Source of the DNA: Sipunculus nudus
Taxonomy: Eukaryota; Annelida; Sipuncula; Golfingiida; Sipunculidae
DNA: 64,000 bases
Direction of reading: 5' to 3'
Assembly: GCA_026874595.1 (NCBI GenBank)
Contig: CM049318.1
Span: 18,028,241 to 18,092,240 of the forward strand
Shown here: positions 36,110-48,105 of the stretch, piece by piece
Numbering within the stretch: position 1 is the stretch's first letter
How the letters are laid out: every line of letters starts with the position of its first letter
The notes under the pieces: generated by a model
The model's database searches: none
What the model was told of the DNA's origin: nothing
The model's input: the letters and a program-made list of their open reading frames with translations, nothing else
Program-made: the position numbers and the translations under genes

Positions 36110-36259
36110 TGTTGTCGCCACCTGGTGTGCTTGGGACAGGCCCTGTACCATCCGTTGGTGTCGGGCCCACTAGGCGGCGCCACATGTAGTCGTTCTGGTT
36201 GACCGTGACATCGTTGAGTTCTGTGCACTCTTTCTCAAAGTCACACATGAATAACGCTC
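36110..36259 (-). CDS. MAM domain, exon a
   Basis: Reads ALFMCDFEKECTELNDVTVN, then NDYMWRR and a Pro/Gly/Thr-rich loop. The CDFE..C start and the W-x-R motif are the standard opening of a MAM domain. Acceptor TTACACAG, donor GTGAGT; phase 1 at both ends. It joins T1 through a shared glycine codon (TGCG|GAGCG). Confidence 0.9.
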
Positions 36260-36777
36260 CTGTGTAACATAAACAATACACGAGATGTCAACAGTACTTT
36301 TAAAAAACGGACCGATGCGAGGCTTTAATATTGAGAAAGATGTAATCACTTTGAATATAGAGAGACCTCCCGGGTCGGACTCTTCATGTAAAACCACCAA
36401 AAAGCACAGAAAACCACCGAAAACTACCGAAAATCAACCAAAAGCACTTGGAATTAACAACGTTTTTGGCATTCATGAATATTTTAGTTGTTTTACCTGA
36501 TAACTAGCATGAAATACTAATATTAACAGATTAAATACACAAAGTATTTCAGTATATAAATAAATAAAAAAAAATAAATAATTTATATAGACGGGTAAAT
36601 CTACAGAAAACGTTGCATTTCAAGGGTTTTCTTGGTGAATTTTTTTAATCTTCATTTTGACATAACAAAACTTAATTTGTAGGAAACTATCTTTAGAATT
36701 GTTGAATAACGCAAGGAGTGCACTTTTCAGTTTCCATTTTTTAATAGTCCAGGTAAGGAGAAAATATAAACCTTTTT

Positions 36778-37735
36778 CTCGACACCGTTACACGAAGTAA
36801 AATCTCTCTTGCACTTTTCAGAAATTGTTTTCACTAGATTTTTTGTGATTTTCGATAGGATTAAAAATAATAGCATTGATAAAATCATAACATAAATTAC
36901 AGTTATGAATTTATCAAAAAAAGTGTGGAAAAAAGAACATATTTTCTTCTTTTTAATTTAAATTTTGAAAACAAAAATTGTTTCTATTCCTTTTTTTAGA
37001 GGGGTGCATTTGTAGGGATTTACCGGACAAAGTACTTTGGTACATCTACCTTCAGAATTTGAGAATATTTTTGAATGCACAGAAAATAAAATTAAAACAT
37101 GGTTTTAAATCCTCTAGGTAACGGTGTTGAGCATAGATAACGGTGTTGAGCATAGGTAACGGTGTTAAGCTTCTGAAGTAAAAATAACCGTAGTGACTAC
37201 TGGAATACCAGTATTATGTATTAAAACAAGCAAATGCCTGTTTGAATACAAGAAACACAAATGTTTAAAATATTTAGCCCAAAATATGTTTCAAATTCCA
37301 TTTCAATCATTTGGATTTAATACCAAGTTCCCGACACCGTTACCTTGCTCTCGACACTGTTATTGTTCATGCAGGTAACGGTTTCGAGTGGTAACGGTGC
37401 TGAGTTTTTTCATCTATACGTCAGATGCAGGACAAAAATTACTTAAATACCGTCTCTAAGAGGGCAGCACGTGTAAACACTACATGAACAACAAGAGGAA
37501 TTAAGCCATTTTCAAGGCGTTATATGTGACGGTTAATTTTTCGCATGTGTAACAGTATCGAGTCCTAATAAACATATGGTGTTTTTTTTTAACCCTTTAA
37601 TGATTAACAGACAATACTGATATGACAGTTACTCAATTTAATTATGGTTTATCTGTATAAAATTTCCTGAACTCTAATAAACGCTGCTCCCTGCATCAGC
37701 ATTTTCTGTTCAAAGGGTCAGGTAACGGTGCCGAG
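36778..37735. repeat. cluster of the word GGTAACGGTGTCGAG, both orientations
   Basis: Forward copies near 37117, 37137, 37155, 37374, 37390, 37549 and 37721; reverse copies near 36778, 37331 and 37349. Spacing is irregular and the DNA between is unrelated, so it is not a tandem repeat. It lies in the intron between T1 and the MAM domain. Confidence 0.8.
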
Positions 37736-38716
37736 TATTTTTGAGGGGACATACTTTTTAAAATCATCTTAATAAATTTTCACCGCTGTGACAACGTGGA
37801 AAACAAAATCTATATAAATGGAAAATTGGTTACAAAATAACGCTGTTTTGAATTTAAGATCCGAGAGAAAGGGACAACGCAAATTTAAGGGTATTGTAAC
37901 ATTTGCTGCTTTTTTCTGCATGTATTTCTACCTCGATTTAAATTATTTTTTATCTCATAATAAAGGTTATATCTTTGGTAACAATTTGAATGGTTGTTCA
38001 TGTCATTTTAAACATTTGCTAATTTCTCAGTAACAGATATAGTTTCGGGACACGAAATGCGACATTTTTTGCGACATGGGAAATACCAATACATGCCTTT
38101 ATGTGATGGTTCTATATACTTATGACTAATTCAAAAGTATGATTGTATACTGATGGGAGAACCCGACGCTGGTCAACACGTGACTTGGACTGAGAGAAAT
38201 ATATCACCACCTGTTGGCAAACTTGGTTACTACCATGAAGACAGCAGCTTGACAGGAGAAATAAATGCCAAATTCAGTAAAATATTTATTATATAGATAT
38301 ATATTAATCTTCTTATATCATGTTGTTATTAATTAAAACAATTAAAATATTCATAAAAGGAGAAAAGATGATTAACTGTGCTTTCTGGTAGATTTTTCTG
38401 TGCCTTTCACATCTTATTGTTAATTACATGTATACGAGGAAAACGTTAGGAAAATGTATATTGCCAGATCAAGATTTATGAATTCCTATTTTAATCGATT
38501 AAATTCGTATTATTCCTTTCACACTTGTAATCAGCATTTACAAAGGCAACCAAATTCACTCGCTCACTATAAGATTTAGGGGAAACGTATGACGGAATAT
38601 AATTTCAGTTCCAGTATACACAATTACAGTTACCTTGTACATCATTTTGTAACATCCATATTGATGATATTATGTACACAGGTTTGAACCATGTAAGTGT
38701 GTGTGTTCTTACTAAC

Positions 38717-38854
38717 CGCATGGTCCATTATTGCAGGGCTGGCTTTCTCGGGAACCCACCCCGCACTCTCCTTGCAAACAGCCTCGTTTTCGGATCCGGA
38801 ACCCTACCCCACATGAACGGGAGCAGGGTTCCCACGCCTCCCACTGACCCCACA
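38717..38854 (-). CDS. TSR exon T1
   Basis: One complete TSR: WGQWEAWEPCSRSCGVGF, then basic strands (RIRKRGC) and CNNGPCG. It has the W-x2-W pair, six cysteines and the CSRSCG core that resembles the C-x2-S/T-C-x2-G O-fucosylation site. Acceptor TTTGCAG, donor GTTAGT. It is the only TSR upstream of the MAM domain. Confidence 0.9.
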
Positions 38855-38989
38855 CTGCAAAGAAAATATATTTGTTTTACTTTAGTTAAGATTTAGTTTA
38901 TAAATATTACCCAAGTCTCCCAAATATGATCTCTATACATGATACATGTTAGAGTATATTTCATATATATTTAGGCCAGAGCGATATAA

Positions 38990-40060
38990 CACTGAAGAAA
39001 AACAACACTGTAAATTCCCGATCATCAGGTGAATGTTGTTAGAATGAAGCTGACGGCGTGGTGTGAAAAGCCGAGACTTTACGAGATTAGGCTTTGAGCG
39101 TATCTGGGAGAGCACGTTAGTGACTGACACTGTTTCTATTGTCCTGGGGGCACAATAGGATTGGTCGGGGTACACGTGCGATACTGGAACATAACAGGGC
39201 AAAGAGGTTTGTTGCTGTTTTAATATTTTATTATTTAATACAAAGATATTTTTACCAGGATTCTGATTAGCATAGTTAGCTGATCTTTAATAGGGTCCTG
39301 AGTACAGTGAACATTTCAGTAGTGTGCACATATGATATAAAATACACATATACTATGACAATACACATTATAAAAGGCAAACATACCATTCTCATACCAA
39401 GTGGACTCTACCCGACAAACTCACCATGGGGAAGTGGCAACGCCATGTCCCTCAACACTGCAAAGCAGTGAGAGAGCAACTACCTGAACAGGTAAGTCTG
39501 CCCAGCGGATCCTCGTGAGGGGTTGATGAGCTGGCACGTTGAATATGAATGCTAGGTTTTAAAACGTTTCAAAGAGAATTTGTTTTGATGGCGGCACTTG
39601 GAGAGAATTTCAGCTCTTGAGTTCAACAATGATCCGGGGGGGGGCGTTGCTTTAAGTAGCTTTTCAGTCAAACAGAGATCACACTTTCTTATCCTACAGA
39701 AGTAAGGTGCTGCCCTGGCCGAGATTTCCCAGGAGAGTTTGTAATTGATATTCTTGTCTTTTAAGGGCCAGATGTGTTTAGACAGCTCAGTGTTTTTAGC
39801 GTTGGATCTGTTACGAAAGGATTGTTTGTGGTTATTTTATCTGGTCTTGAAATCACCTTCAGTACACCATTTTTAGTGTTTCTCTCATTGTCTGTTCTAA
39901 CTGTTGCCTTATAGACAATGCATCTCAGCTGACACTGATCATTCATAGGACATTCATCTTTTTTACGGCAGTTACATTGTTTGAGAGGTACATTCAGAGC
40001 TTTGTTAGTATTTAGGACCTTCATATTATGTTTGATGATCAGGTAAGACACGTTGGGTTA
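38990..40060 (-). mobile_element. decayed Penelope-like element, minus copy
   Basis: The minus strand reads LNVPLKQCNCRKKDECPMND, QCQLRCIVYKATV (40051-39860), then after frameshifts YKLSWEISARAAPYFCRIRK, CDLCLTEKLLKA (about 39760-39640). The C-x-C...C-x5-C finger followed by YKA, and the SW-x-I..RA-x-PY..CDLCL-x-EKL tail, are typical of the GIY-YIG endonuclease end of Penelope-like elements. Stops and shifts show it is dead. Confidence 0.7.
39010..39262. repeat. inverted repeat arm, left
   Basis: Pairs with 40660-40930: shared blocks include AAGCCGAGACTTTACGAGAT here and CTCGTAAAGTCTCGGCTTTT there, and CACAATAGGATTGGTC versus GACCAATCCTATTGTG. It is the 3' untranslated part of the two element copies. 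Confidence 0.85.
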
Positions 40061-40079
40061 ACAGTTAAAAATAACCATT

Positions 40080-40981
40080 GAAACTAACCTGACCTGCACA
40101 GATTTCTCTGACTTTACATTTGACCTCCAAAATGACATTTTCTACCCCTACAGAAAACCAAACGATGATCCGCTCTATATCAACGCATAATCCAATCACC
40201 CTCCAGCAATTATCAGGCAGATACCCATGATGATCAGCAAGCGTGTATCTGACACCTCTTGTAATGAAGAGCTGTTCATGAAAGCTAAACGCATTTATGA
40301 CAAAGCTTTAGCGAGAGGCGAGTTCTCAGAAAGCTTAAAATATGTTGAACCCGCAGTGAAAAGCAAAATAAACAGGAAAGGACAATGGTAATAATATGGT
40401 TTTAATCCCCCCTACAGCCGTCGTGTAAAACTAACATTGGCAGACCATTCATGAAACTAGTTGAAAAACACTTCCCAAAACATCACAGGTACCACAAGCT
40501 ATTCAACAGGAATATTTTGAAGATTAGCTATATCTGTTTACCCAACATGTCTCAGCAAACATAATATGAAGGTCCTAAATATCAACATAGCTGTGAATGT
40601 ACCTCTAAAACAATCTAACAGCCGTAAAAATGATTAATGGTCAGTGTCAGCTTACTATGCTAATGGGCATCCTAGTAAAATATCTTTGTATTAGATAATA
40701 AAACATTAAAACACCAACAAACCTCTTTGCCCTGTTATGTTCCAGTATCGCAAGTGTACCCTGACCAATCCTATTGTGCCCCCAGGACAACAGGATCAGT
40801 GTCAGTCATTTACTTGCTTTCCTCTATACGTACAAAGCCTAATCTCGCAATCTCGTAAAGTCTCGGCTTTTCAAACCACGCCGTTAGCTTCATTCTAACA
40901 ACATTCACCTGATGATCAGGTCGCATCCAGTGAAACAGTCTGTAGGGAATTTAAAGTGTTGCTTTTCTTCAGTGTTGTATA

Positions 40982-40990
<9 letters not shown>
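40080..40990 (+). mobile_element. decayed Penelope-like element, plus copy
   Basis: The plus strand reads KRVSDTSCNEELFMKAKRIY, then (frameshifted) FNPPYSRRVKTNIGRPFMKL, EKHFPKHHRYHKLFNRNILK and SYICLPNMSQQ. This is the linker between reverse transcriptase and endonuclease in Penelope-like elements. Its end (40660-40930) is an inverted copy of 39010-39262, so the two fragments face each other. Confidence 0.7.
40660..40930. repeat. inverted repeat arm, right
   Basis: Reverse complement of the left arm, somewhat diverged. Continues into AACATTCACCTGATGATCAGG and then a (TG)n/(ATGT)n tract. Confidence 0.85.
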
Positions 40991-41016
<26 letters not shown>

Positions 41017-41940
41017 ATGTAATGTGTTGTATATTGTATAAACAGCGGATCCCTACAATTACGACCACCTAGAGGACTAAACAAAGCGGTCGCAATTTTG
41101 GGGTGGATGTGGCCAATGTTTTATTCATTCTTTTTTCAGGCTGACAGGCTATTTTTACTTGACTTAAGGTTTAACATTGCAGAACCACAATAATTATGAA
41201 TTTGTAAATGTTTAGTTTAAATTATTAAAAAAAAGTTGTTTTGAGGCATTTATTAATTCCCAAAAGTAATACAATTATGTAACATGTAATGTAACAAACT
41301 AATTAGAGGTACGTAAGGGAACACAAAAACTATCAGTCGAGCACATGTATAGCAAAATACTTGGATGAATAAGGTATATAAATAAAGTATATAATTATCT
41401 GATAAATAGACCAATGAGGATTGAACAATACTGCGCTCATACACCCGACGTTTGCCCTTCGACTAATAACATAGGTTATTATAAGAGATTAATATGGATT
41501 TTTTTCACCCCCAAGGACTGTCAGCCACGTGGAAGGGCTAATTAATCCATTGCCACCGTAAGCTTCTTTGATCTATCGTTTGGGGGGAGTAACATGGCGC
41601 CTCCTTTGGCTAGTTATAAATGTGCACAAAGTCGTTTGTGTTCGTATTTGCTATAAAAGCACTGGAGCCATGAAATGTGCCCTAATTCTGAATTCCTAGT
41701 TGGTCATAATTTTGAAAGAACACTAACAAAATATTCGGGAACAAGAAAAGTGGTCGTAATTGAGGGTTGGTCGCAGCTGTGAATTATCCTATGTTCCCTT
41801 TCTGTTTCAAGAGTAAAACAGTCTTATATAAAGCCCAATTTTACATGAAGCGTATCAAGCACATCATTGTAAATATTTTTAAAATGTGTGTCTTGCATGT
41901 ATTTATCTGTCTTATCTTTATTTATCTGATTTTGTCTTAC

Positions 41941-41962
41941 CTCCATTATCACCAACGCCCCT
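41941..41962 (-). CDS. exon 3: 22-nt microexon
   Basis: A strong acceptor (TTTTGTTTTTATTTCAG) is followed 22 bases later by the donor GGAG|GTAAGA. It begins in phase 0, reads RGVGDNG and ends in phase 1. That is exactly the correction needed between exon 2 (ends phase 0) and T1 (starts phase 1), giving RGVGDNGVWGQWEAW across the junction. The phase fit is the main evidence. The same acceptor phase also fits the odd donor of U9 at 53782. Confidence 0.65.
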
Positions 41963-43006
41963 CTGAAATAAAAACAAAAGCTTAAGCAGCCGGATTTTTC
42001 GATCAACAAGTAATACATATGACTTGACGTCTTTTAGAATGTGAAATCTCGGATGATGAACGCATGGAAACAATTTTCAGCATACCTCCACTCCAATATC
42101 TTCTATTGGATAATCTAGACGGGGTAATATAAAAGTGCTACACCGGCTACAGCTTAATCTCATCTATATGCGTTATTTAGGGAAGAATAAGGGTACGGAT
42201 ATCTGATATTATGTTTTGTCTAAATAGATTTTCGATCAGTCAGAGACGGTGTATCTGTGAGGAAACGTAGTCTAATATCTGTAAAGTACTGTGGGCCAGA
42301 AGCAGAAAAGTTGTAAGGGTGAAGTCTTTCTGGGCTGAAAACCGTTTCGTAGTTTTCGGATAGCGAGTAAGGTTAAAATGGTTCGGTAGATCAATTTGAT
42401 TGTATTGTACTTATAGATCTTGTGAACCAGTTAAGCATGAAGGTTCACCTGAATTAAAACTAAATACATACAAAAAATTTTATAAAATCTTTCATCCTAA
42501 GATTGTACAAACAAAATGCATGAATGCAAAGTCAATCAGAAAAGATTCGCATAACATTTCTCGTAACATAAACACGTGCCTAGTCCCCTTTTTTCCCTTA
42601 ACAATTTACAATTCTTCGGCATCGTGATACCATTTTTCATCACACATTTAAATTTAATGTCTACAGATATTTCACAGATTCCATCAAATCAAAAAGCTAA
42701 ATACATATGGTCCAATCTGCCAAGTTAAATTTTATGAGCATTTAATGATTACCATAGTAAAAAATTAGAGATTTGCATATTTTTATACAATTCGTTTAAA
42801 TATTCCTTCACTTCCATCATATATACACATAAATGTTTCCATATTTCCTGTGTCATGTATTATTAAATTTATATATTACGACTGAATCTTCAATACACGT
42901 TTTTGCTCTGTTTACATTTAGCATAAGCCATGCGTGTATCCCTGTGCGTGACCCTGGGCGTGAAAGGTCAGGACTTATGTTGTCATGGTGAATCGTGTCA
43001 CCTTAC

Positions 43007-43040
43007 CTTCAATCGGCTGCGTGCTTCGCTGCTCACGGAC
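43007..43040 (-). CDS. exon 2: 34-nt linker exon
   Basis: The acceptor reads ACTTTACAG and the donor GAAG|GTAAGG. Completing the split codon of exon 1 gives RSVSSEARSRLK, a polar basic linker, and ends in phase 0. There is no domain. It is supported only by the splice sites and phase continuity; a 34-nt exon is easy to miss and could be alternative. Confidence 0.6.
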
Positions 43041-44297
43041 CTGTAAAGTAATGCAGTCATTTAGTGGGATGTCATATGTTTTTCATCATTCATCTTACCG
43101 CGTGTCTAAAATGTTATCAAGCACCGTCAAAGTGATTACAGCTCCTTAATGGCCATAACCTAGCCTTGGTAATGCAAAATTAATACAAGTCATTCAGGTA
43201 TTTAGTCAACATGTAAATCGAACTGCTCAATTTCACTTTGTAAACGATAGATTTATTCAGAGTGCTATCTCCTAAATGTAGTAAATTCTCCCGTGCTTCA
43301 AGGTAAAATTGTATTACATCACCATATTCCCCCACAGAAGTGATTGCCTGTGACAGTCTTTGTTGTAATACTGATATAATTAGGATTCTTATTTTAATAT
43401 TTTATTGTTAATAATTATTATTCTATATAAATAATATAGAATAAAGGCTTGGGATCATTACTTAACAGAGATGACTAGCACAGAGAAAGGAAGAGTTATG
43501 TAAAACAGAAACCATATTTCCATTAAAAGTACAGTTATTTATTCGGCATTATTAGACATGGATGTATTGTCGACTGCAGCTTAAACGTGATTTATCTGTT
43601 AAATCTGATCATCACCTATGATAAAACTATATTTTATTTTATCTGTGAAAGAAAAACTCTGTTTTAGCTTTAGAGTCATGGATTATCAAGACCATTTTTC
43701 GGTATAAATATGAATTCAAATGAAAGCAACTCCATTTTTCATATCTTGATACTACGTTTAATATGTGTTTCAAACACTTAAAAATTAAACTTTGATTATT
43801 CTTATAAGCGCTAAACATTATACGCGTTCATACTATGGTGTATCATAAAAATCAAAGAAAATCACTGCCACCAATTACTAATCCGCGTACCCTGCGTTTG
43901 GCTGGTAAAAATTTTCTTGAGGTTCAAAATTCTTATAGTCCGATCACAATGGTCTAGAATTAGAGTAACTCTTAATCTGACAATATATAAAACCTTGACT
44001 TTTGATTATTGATAGGTATTTGCTTTTTGTTCGAGAATGACAGTAGATTAATACACGAGAGAAGAGGTTAACTTGCTACTTTGGTAACACGTGAGTAATA
44101 TATGTTTCACATATTTAATGTGTCGACTGTTGGTTAACTGTTTGACAGGAAATGTAACACAGGGGTACATCTACTTCACCATCTGTTTTTTTTTACATAT
44201 AAATATCAAGTTACAATAACCGACGCACGGGACACATGTTTAACAGGAACACAAGAATTAATTACCTTATTCACAAAGAATCCGGTGGTTTGTGCCA

Positions 44298-44300
<3 letters not shown>

Positions 44301-44367
<67 letters not shown>
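44301..44367. repeat. (TA)n tract
   Basis: Long pure TA run in the intron between the signal-peptide exon and exon 2. Confidence 0.95.
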
Positions 44368-44374
<7 letters not shown>

Positions 44375-46220
44375 CACACATAGAAAGAACATAATCTCCT
44401 TCTGTTTATACACTCACTTTTTCAAGACAAAGAGTACCTGCTTTGTTCAATAATGGCCCCTTTATGTTAACAAAATTATAATTTAGTCCTGCCTAGATTT
44501 GGCCCACTGTTGAAACCTGTAAGCAGATCCTTCAGACTCTTATCTATTGTCAAGATATCAAGTATAACAGTTTCTTATGCATCAAGAAATAAAGGATTCC
44601 ATTATATCCTTAATCAGGGTGTGAATACATGACCGTTTGTCTTTGATTGCACATCTCCCTGCGAAGAACTGTTGGGGCTGATGACGGAATACTTTTTCTT
44701 TTTTAGTACAAAAAATGTGAATTATTCTTTGTTTTGTTTCATATAGAATGATTTATGATAATTCATTTTAATATATTTAAAAAGAATAAGTCATAAGAGC
44801 AGTTCACGGCCCTAACCAGAAGAAATTCAGAAGCAGGGCTGCTACCAATTTGTTTTTTTTTCTTATAATCTAGCGTCTAAGATAAGAGTAAATATTGGAT
44901 CAGTCGTTTTTAAGCCGTCTGCAGACAATCCCTATATTTCAACTACTCACTTTATAAAGGATTTTCATGTCATGGCCGACCAATTCCGCTTAAAGGCCTA
45001 TATTAAATCTGAGAGAGCATAAAACACGCCGAATAATAAATGAACTTAGGTGTGTTTCGTCTTCTAATGCATTTGTCAATGGGAATCGTGGCACTCATAC
45101 AGAGCACTTCTTCCATATTTTCAGGTTATTCCTTGACCTTGAGTCTATTTCTGCCTCCTATCTGACAACATTTTGTTTAGATCCTCATTTCTTCTGTTTC
45201 ACTTCTCTAACACCACAGGGTTTTGAAAATAAACTTTAAAGCATGAAATATTGCATATGAGAAAACTAAATTATGATTATAAAAAGTTGGGAAAATGAAT
45301 GAAGAGCTGTCTTGGTCTAGACACTGGAAGATTCCCTTTTGTCGACAAAATATCTCGTCATACGCGTTAAATATGTTGTAAATCAGTATATAATATAAAC
45401 AACACATGTATATTTGTATACATATATATGTAAGGTTGACATCTTTAACACAAGACTAGCTATTAAGTTAATTTTCGTGTTTATTTTAGTGTGTATTAAG
45501 TGTACATATATGAAAGTAAGCATTTGAGTGTTTTGGATAATGAATGCGAATTCCCTAATCTTGCTCATGGCTTTTCAGTAACAACTTTTTGTAGCTGAAC
45601 TATGTGGAACCAAAATTTACATTCTGTCCCAACTAATTGGTGCTGCCTCACATATACTTTTCTCTACCAATCAATAGATCTTTGTTTCTGCCGTTGTTAA
45701 ATATCTCCTCCTTGTTGTTATTATTATTATTCTGTCACTATTTTATCCGATTTTATTGATTATTACCTAGGATGTACCTCATCATGCTCTAATTACTTTG
45801 ACCAAGTTTCAGTAATCATGACCAATCTTTCAAGGTCACAAGGCTAAAGAGTGTGTTTTTAAAATTTTAATGTAAATTTCCTCATAATCTATTACATGTA
45901 CAGTTAGATAAATGAAAATGTCATGAAAAAATCTAGTTGCGACCAATTACGTGTCACATTTTGGAATTCAATCATGCGATAATTTATGAGTTAGGCAGCG
46001 TTATCACATAAGCCTATGGACTTCGAAAATTATAACTTAAAAACCTGTGCCAATTTACAATGTAGGAATGCAGTGGTTAATATCTTCAAAAGGTTTTTTT
46101 AATAATATGCAGATACGAAAACGTGACGTTCCCAATTTTACCTCATTCGTAAACACTTGGCGGTGCAAACAAATTTAAATTCTATAGAACTATAGTCATA
46201 ACTAAAATTTAACATCATAT

Positions 46221-46684
46221 ACGCGCTTTACACAGCGCTTTACCCATAGGCCAACTACCTATACCGTAAGCGCTGTTTGTTAGGACCTTGTATCCCGAAT
46301 CTCTACACCAGAGGGGAGCACTGTATTTTGGTCCAATCAGATGAGACCCTGTGCTGGAAGACAAAACGGTTTACCAGCCAAGCGAGGAATACACGAAGCT
46401 AATGTTGTTCATTTCGTTTTGAGTGACAGCTCATCGCCCCATCGACCATTTGAACAGGCCACAGGCTCAGAGAGAATTGCCCCGCACGTGGTTTCTGGGC
46501 GGAGCCTGATGCCTGTCGAGTGTTTGTTGACTTGCATTTGATTGACTGCCAGCACACCAGCAGTTTTTTTTTCAGAAGACAGGCCCATGTGCACCACCTG
46601 TTTTTTAAGTGCATCATAAACGGTCAAAGCAGGCAGCGGGAAAATCAACAGCTTCTTTAGAAGCGCAAGATTTCCGCTGCCTCG
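46221..46684. repeat. hairpin-ended dispersed repeat, copy 1
   Basis: About 460 bp, matching 61801-62250. The left end folds (CAGCGCTT at 46233 with AAGCGCTG ending 46275). The right end folds (GGCAGCGGGAAAATC with GATTTCCGCTGCC, 46632-46681) around an inner GCTTCTTTAGAAGC. No protein. It is perhaps a non-autonomous DNA transposon. Confidence 0.8.
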
Positions 46685-47381
46685 AAACCGTAAACATCAT
46701 ACAAACAATTGTGTCAATAGGGCTTAGGTCAAGGTCACAGACGAGGTCAAAAGGTCAAAGGCCAAGATCAGAGTAGGGCTCAAAAGACAGAAGGTCATAA
46801 CTCATTAAGTACTTTTGATATCTAATTTATACATCGATTGTCAGTTAACAAGGATCCCTTGTTTTATTCAAAATTATCAGTTTTTAATAAGCACCAGGAC
46901 CCTCTAGGTTACGTCACTCTCGGTCATTTCCGGTTAGCATCCATCTCCTCCTAAGCTTCTGGACCCAGAACTTTATACCTGGTGAACAGTCAAATTTTGC
47001 ATAGCAGAGGTCAGTGCGAACTTTGACCGTGATAACTTTATTATGGTTTTATAATATGCAAGTTACCAAAACGGGACATCACAATTCTCATTTGTTAAAA
47101 ACTCAAGAAGGAAGAAACAAGAATATCTGTTTTCCAGAACTATAGTTCTTTTTTAAACTATTACATATAAAAAACCAGAGTTAAATTAGTGGGAACACCC
47201 AGCAGTGGAGAAAAAGGTAGGGGATAGGAGGAGATCGTATGATTGTCGTATGACAGTTACAGGAAGTCTTTTTTCCATTTAAAATACATGTAATATTTTT
47301 TTCTCGGTATTGTTGTATCCGAGGAGGAATTAGAGTTCATGGAACAATATCTAAAGTGTTAGGCGAGTACGTTTTAAAGTC

Positions 47382-47384
<3 letters not shown>

Positions 47385-47412
<28 letters not shown>
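47385..47412. repeat. (TA)n tract
   Basis: Short pure TA run about 580 bases downstream of exon 1. Confidence 0.9.
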
Positions 47413-47417
<5 letters not shown>

Positions 47418-47995
47418 GATTAAGTTCTAGGGTGTGCCTTAAACATAATCCCTGTTAATAAATACTGTCCTGACCTTTAAAACAGATGTGTGGACTGGGA
47501 TACCTTATATATATTCCAAAACGTGGCAAATGGTAGCCTATCCTAAAGAGTATGGTTAAATAAAATCTGACCTTGTAACAGAAAGTTCCTAAATAACTAT
47601 TGTTGTCTATTGAGAGTATTAAACACATCATGCTAATATAAGGTCTATAAAGAAGAAAATATACACATTTAACAGGTAACCGTTCATTATGCGATTATGC
47701 ACGGTATAGTTGATTGCGAATCTGACATTCAGCTAACCACAAACACGCAAAGTATTCGTAGCTATTCCAAGTTTAATGAATGGTGTTTGGAAAAAAACTA
47801 ATAACAGCTTATAACATATAATTATTTTAGTACATACTAGTGCGTTTATATTTCCGGAAAAGCTATGATCACTAGCCTTTAATTCATTGTAATAACTGAA
47901 ACAACTGGTGCACAAGTCTTACATATACTATAGCTTGTACGATAACCTTACAGGACATAAGTTGGAGTATGTGTAGGTATGTGTGTGTGTATTAC

Positions 47996-48105
47996 CTTGG
48001 GTTTTCGTCAGCCACGCCCAGCAGAACTCTTGCGTGAGTAATCACCACGGCGAGAGAACATATTAGTGCCAGGTACCTGGTTGTCAGCACGAGAGGTCGT
48101 GACAT
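47996..48105 (-). CDS. exon 1: signal peptide
   Basis: ATG at 48105-48103 starts MSRPLVLTTRYLALICSLAV followed by VITHARVLLGVADENP. A basic start, a hydrophobic core (LALICSLAVVI) and a likely cleavage near THA-R make a classic signal peptide. The exon ends CCAAG|GTAAT, leaving two bases of a codon (phase 2). No earlier in-frame ATG is seen close upstream. A TATA-like TTTATAGA lies about 100 bases upstream on the minus strand, but the promoter is not firm. The next exon starts with one base, matching this phase. Confidence 0.8.

Larger units (their letters stand above)
43041..47995. other. long first intron
   Basis: Almost 5 kb without a recognisable exon. Holds the (TA)n tracts at 44.3 and 47.4 kb, the hairpin-ended repeat at 46.2 kb, and low-complexity CAAGGTCA-type repeat pieces at 45.8 and 46.7 kb. 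Confidence 0.5.
952..48105 (-). other. gene: secreted multi-TSR protein with one MAM domain (3' end outside window)
   Basis: The chain is signal peptide, two tiny exons, TSR T1, a three-exon MAM domain, then T2-T37. I joined exons by GT..AG sites and codon phase. Every TSR and MAM exon begins with two bases and ends with one base of a split codon (phase 1-1), and the two tiny exons resolve the phase between signal peptide and T1. TSRs of the WxxW / CSxTCG type form extracellular three-stranded folds that bind matrix and receptors, and MAM domains mediate adhesion. The combination suggests an extracellular matrix, adhesion or secreted recognition protein, but the target is unknown. SCO-spondin-, hemicentin- and coadhesin-like proteins are the nearest general comparisons. 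Exon T6 may be skipped, and the true transcript cannot be proven without RNA. Confidence 0.8.
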
